Positions 10,066 to 64,000 of a stretch of 64,000 bases of DNA are shown here, piece by piece. Made by a program: the position numbers and the translations under genes. Origin of the DNA: Phoronis australis. Lineage: Eukaryota; Phoronida; Phoronidae. The stretch covers positions 36,512 to 100,511 of the forward strand of contig NMRA01000640.1 in the NCBI GenBank assembly GCA_002633005.1, in the 5' to 3' direction. Within the stretch, counting starts at the first letter, position 1. The number at the start of each line of letters is the position of its first letter. Under the pieces are notes generated by a model. The model was not told the DNA's origin. It made no database searches and was given only the letters and a program-made list of their open reading frames with translations.

Positions 10066-12030
10066 TAAAATGTTGCCTCTCCGGCAATCAATTTCTTAAA
10101 CACACAGGCAGCGCTAGGTTAAGTCAACTTTTAAAAATGGCAATCAAGATACACGTAACGTCCATTAATTGTCCCGTTGAAGCAATCAATGAACTAATGT
10201 AATAAGGTTCAGCTTGAAATTGAAGAAATAACATTATATTATAAAATAATTACTGTTTTCTTGACTTTGCTACGTGTATTGTGTAGTGTTCTTATGGAGC
10301 TGGGGTTAAATATAGTTTTTTGTCCGATTTCAGACAACACTGCACCCTAAGGATCCAATAGCACCACAGATGCACTTAGTCATAAAAAGAAGAACGTCTA
10401 AGATACATACACCTGTAACGGTCAGACATTCCTCAATCGTGAATTTCAAAACTTTGCCACCTTAACCACACAAACGCCGAAGTCGAATTGAAAATGTATT
10501 AGAACAAGAAATAACTACATTTACAATAATCTGATTGAAAGAAACGTATTCACATTACAACAACCAAAAAGCATCATATACAATACCGAAACTGTCTTGA
10601 AAATGCGAATAATTGGCATGGGTTTTCTTAAGCACTCAATACAAATTACAAATAATGGTGCCCTAGCAGTAGCCATAAAGAGAACGTGACTATTGATCAC
10701 CCAACACATCTACACTTGGCTCTCTGACCAGTGCAGTTGAACCCCACAGGGGACAATGCCTAGGTAAAGTTCACCACCGCAGCCGATCACAATGCAAAAC
10801 CGAACCGACAACGAAACATGAAATGTCTGAATAAACAAGCAACTGGGTCCAATAGCAATGAGCTTGTTGACTGCATACAAAACTAGCTTTACATCTTTGA
10901 ATGCTACACAACATATGTTACATATTCATAACAACTTGCTAAACGCCCTTTTCATTTCAATACACATCAGCTCAAACCAATCTAGTTTCTAATAAGGTGC
11001 CTGCATTTAAGTTCGCACTAAGATACTGACGACTGGGGCATATGGACACGTTATTGTACAGGATTTATCTTTGGCACACGCCCCACAACATTGGCACACT
11101 AAAATTCCACTGGGCACACTGTGTAATGACTGAACATTGCACAAGCATCCTTCCACACCTCCACACAGTCAGGCTAGTTGTACAATAACAAAAGCAGAGT
11201 TTCATCAAATTATGAGAAAAATATTCATCTCAATTTGTGAAATCATTGAAGCACATTCTGCTGCCTTTAGACCACCATCTTTTTATTGTATCCAGCTGGC
11301 CACTTCCTTAGCAACGCATCTATCTAATTTGCATAATTGCCACCCGTCTTCACATGCTTTCTTCACAGTTCTGGACATGTACAGCAGTGAGGAGTTAAAA
11401 ATTCCCAAAGAAAAGAAACAGCAACACACCATCTACTTACACCATCTCAGTGGAGACACCTGGTGTCTGCATCTCAGTTTGTCTACATCTCAGTTACATG
11501 CATAACATTGATACAAAGCATTTTTAGTCAGTGTTAATGTGAACAAATCAACAGAATACATGTGTACACATGTGTAAACATATACACAACTGGTTAACGT
11601 GCGTTATCAATAGTAACAAAACTATACCCAAGTGTTTGTAACAATATTCACCAATGAAATTCAGACCAAAACCATTTCTATACAGACACGCTATTCAGTG
11701 GAACGATATCCAATGTCGTTTCGTTCGTTTTACAGAGCTCCATGCCAACATTACCAAGTCATTCAGTTCTGGCATTTCTATGCATCACATTTTCCACCAC
11801 AAAACAAATTTCAACTGTACTTTTTCAAGTAGCTCTCCTCCACTGAGACCTGAGTTCATCGCAGGCCATAAGCCAGCCCCCTATGCACACAAACACAAAC
11901 ATTTCCAGTCGAATTGAACAACAAATGGTGCTGTCATCAGCCGCCCATTGCACCGTTAGTGTTGAGCTTTGTTAGTAGTTGAATGTCGTGCCTTGGGTTG
12001 ACGACCTTATTGGAGGGCTCCGTCTGTGTC
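10066..12030. other. Convergent intergenic region / 3' UTRs
   Basis: The sulfotransferase ends at 10065 on + and HUWE1 ends at 12031 on -, so both 3' UTRs must lie here. A candidate AATAAA for the + gene lies near 10831 and one for HUWE1 (TTTATT on +) near 11282, but neither is certain. Open frames in this stretch (for example 11137-11505) are low in complexity, show no motif and are probably chance. Confidence 0.5.
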
Positions 12031-63988
<51,958 letters not shown>

Positions 63989-64000
63989 CTGTTGATAAAA

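Noticed and set aside
11137-11505. 122-codon + frame between the two genes
   Set aside because: No domain and a composition like the surrounding noncoding DNA. It probably lies in the HUWE1 3' UTR on the other strand.

Overview
The window is animal genomic DNA. The genes have GT-AG introns, the repeats are transposons typical of invertebrate genomes, and the main gene is a bilaterian-type HUWE1. The mix of a THAP-containing Kolobok-like transposon, a decayed L1-like LINE, many minisatellites and a carbohydrate sulfotransferase suggests a marine invertebrate. I cannot name the species or phylum from this sequence alone.

Layout. Positions 1-1766 hold nothing I can assign. Positions 1767-3455 are a nearly intact DNA transposon with 158-bp terminal inverted repeats, TTAA on both flanks and a THAP-domain ORF. 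Positions 4449-10065 are a two-exon carbohydrate sulfotransferase gene on the + strand (344 codons), whose single 4.6-kb intron carries a degenerate LINE at about 5430-8910. Positions 10066-12030 lie between two convergent gene ends and show no gene. From 12031 to beyond 64000 the - strand carries HUWE1, a giant HECT E3 ubiquitin ligase. The 5' end of HUWE1 (N-terminal armadillo region and promoter) lies outside the window. I could place 50 consecutive coding exons whose splice phases all agree. They encode about 3268 residues, from just upstream of the UBA domain through UIM, WWE, acidic region, UBM repeats and the complete HECT domain to the stop codon.

The most interesting content is in the HUWE1 introns. 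Nine apparent snoRNA genes lie one per intron in the host's sense direction: four paralogous C/D-box RNAs sharing a guide complementary to 28S rRNA, three C/D-box RNAs with a guide complementary to 18S rRNA, and two paralogous H/ACA-box RNAs. The vertebrate HUWE1 gene hosts let-7f-2 and miR-98 instead, and I see no let-7 here. This HUWE1 therefore looks like a multi-snoRNA host gene that has amplified snoRNAs from intron to intron.

Other points of note are a 346-bp duplication joined by a single N that is very probably an assembly artefact (it copies a 158-nt exon and would break the frame), a GC-AG intron, a 45-bp minisatellite that repeats a splice donor in frame, a NAGNAG acceptor, a HECT catalytic cysteine codon split by the last intron, and an array of CTCF-like motifs in an intronic repeat.
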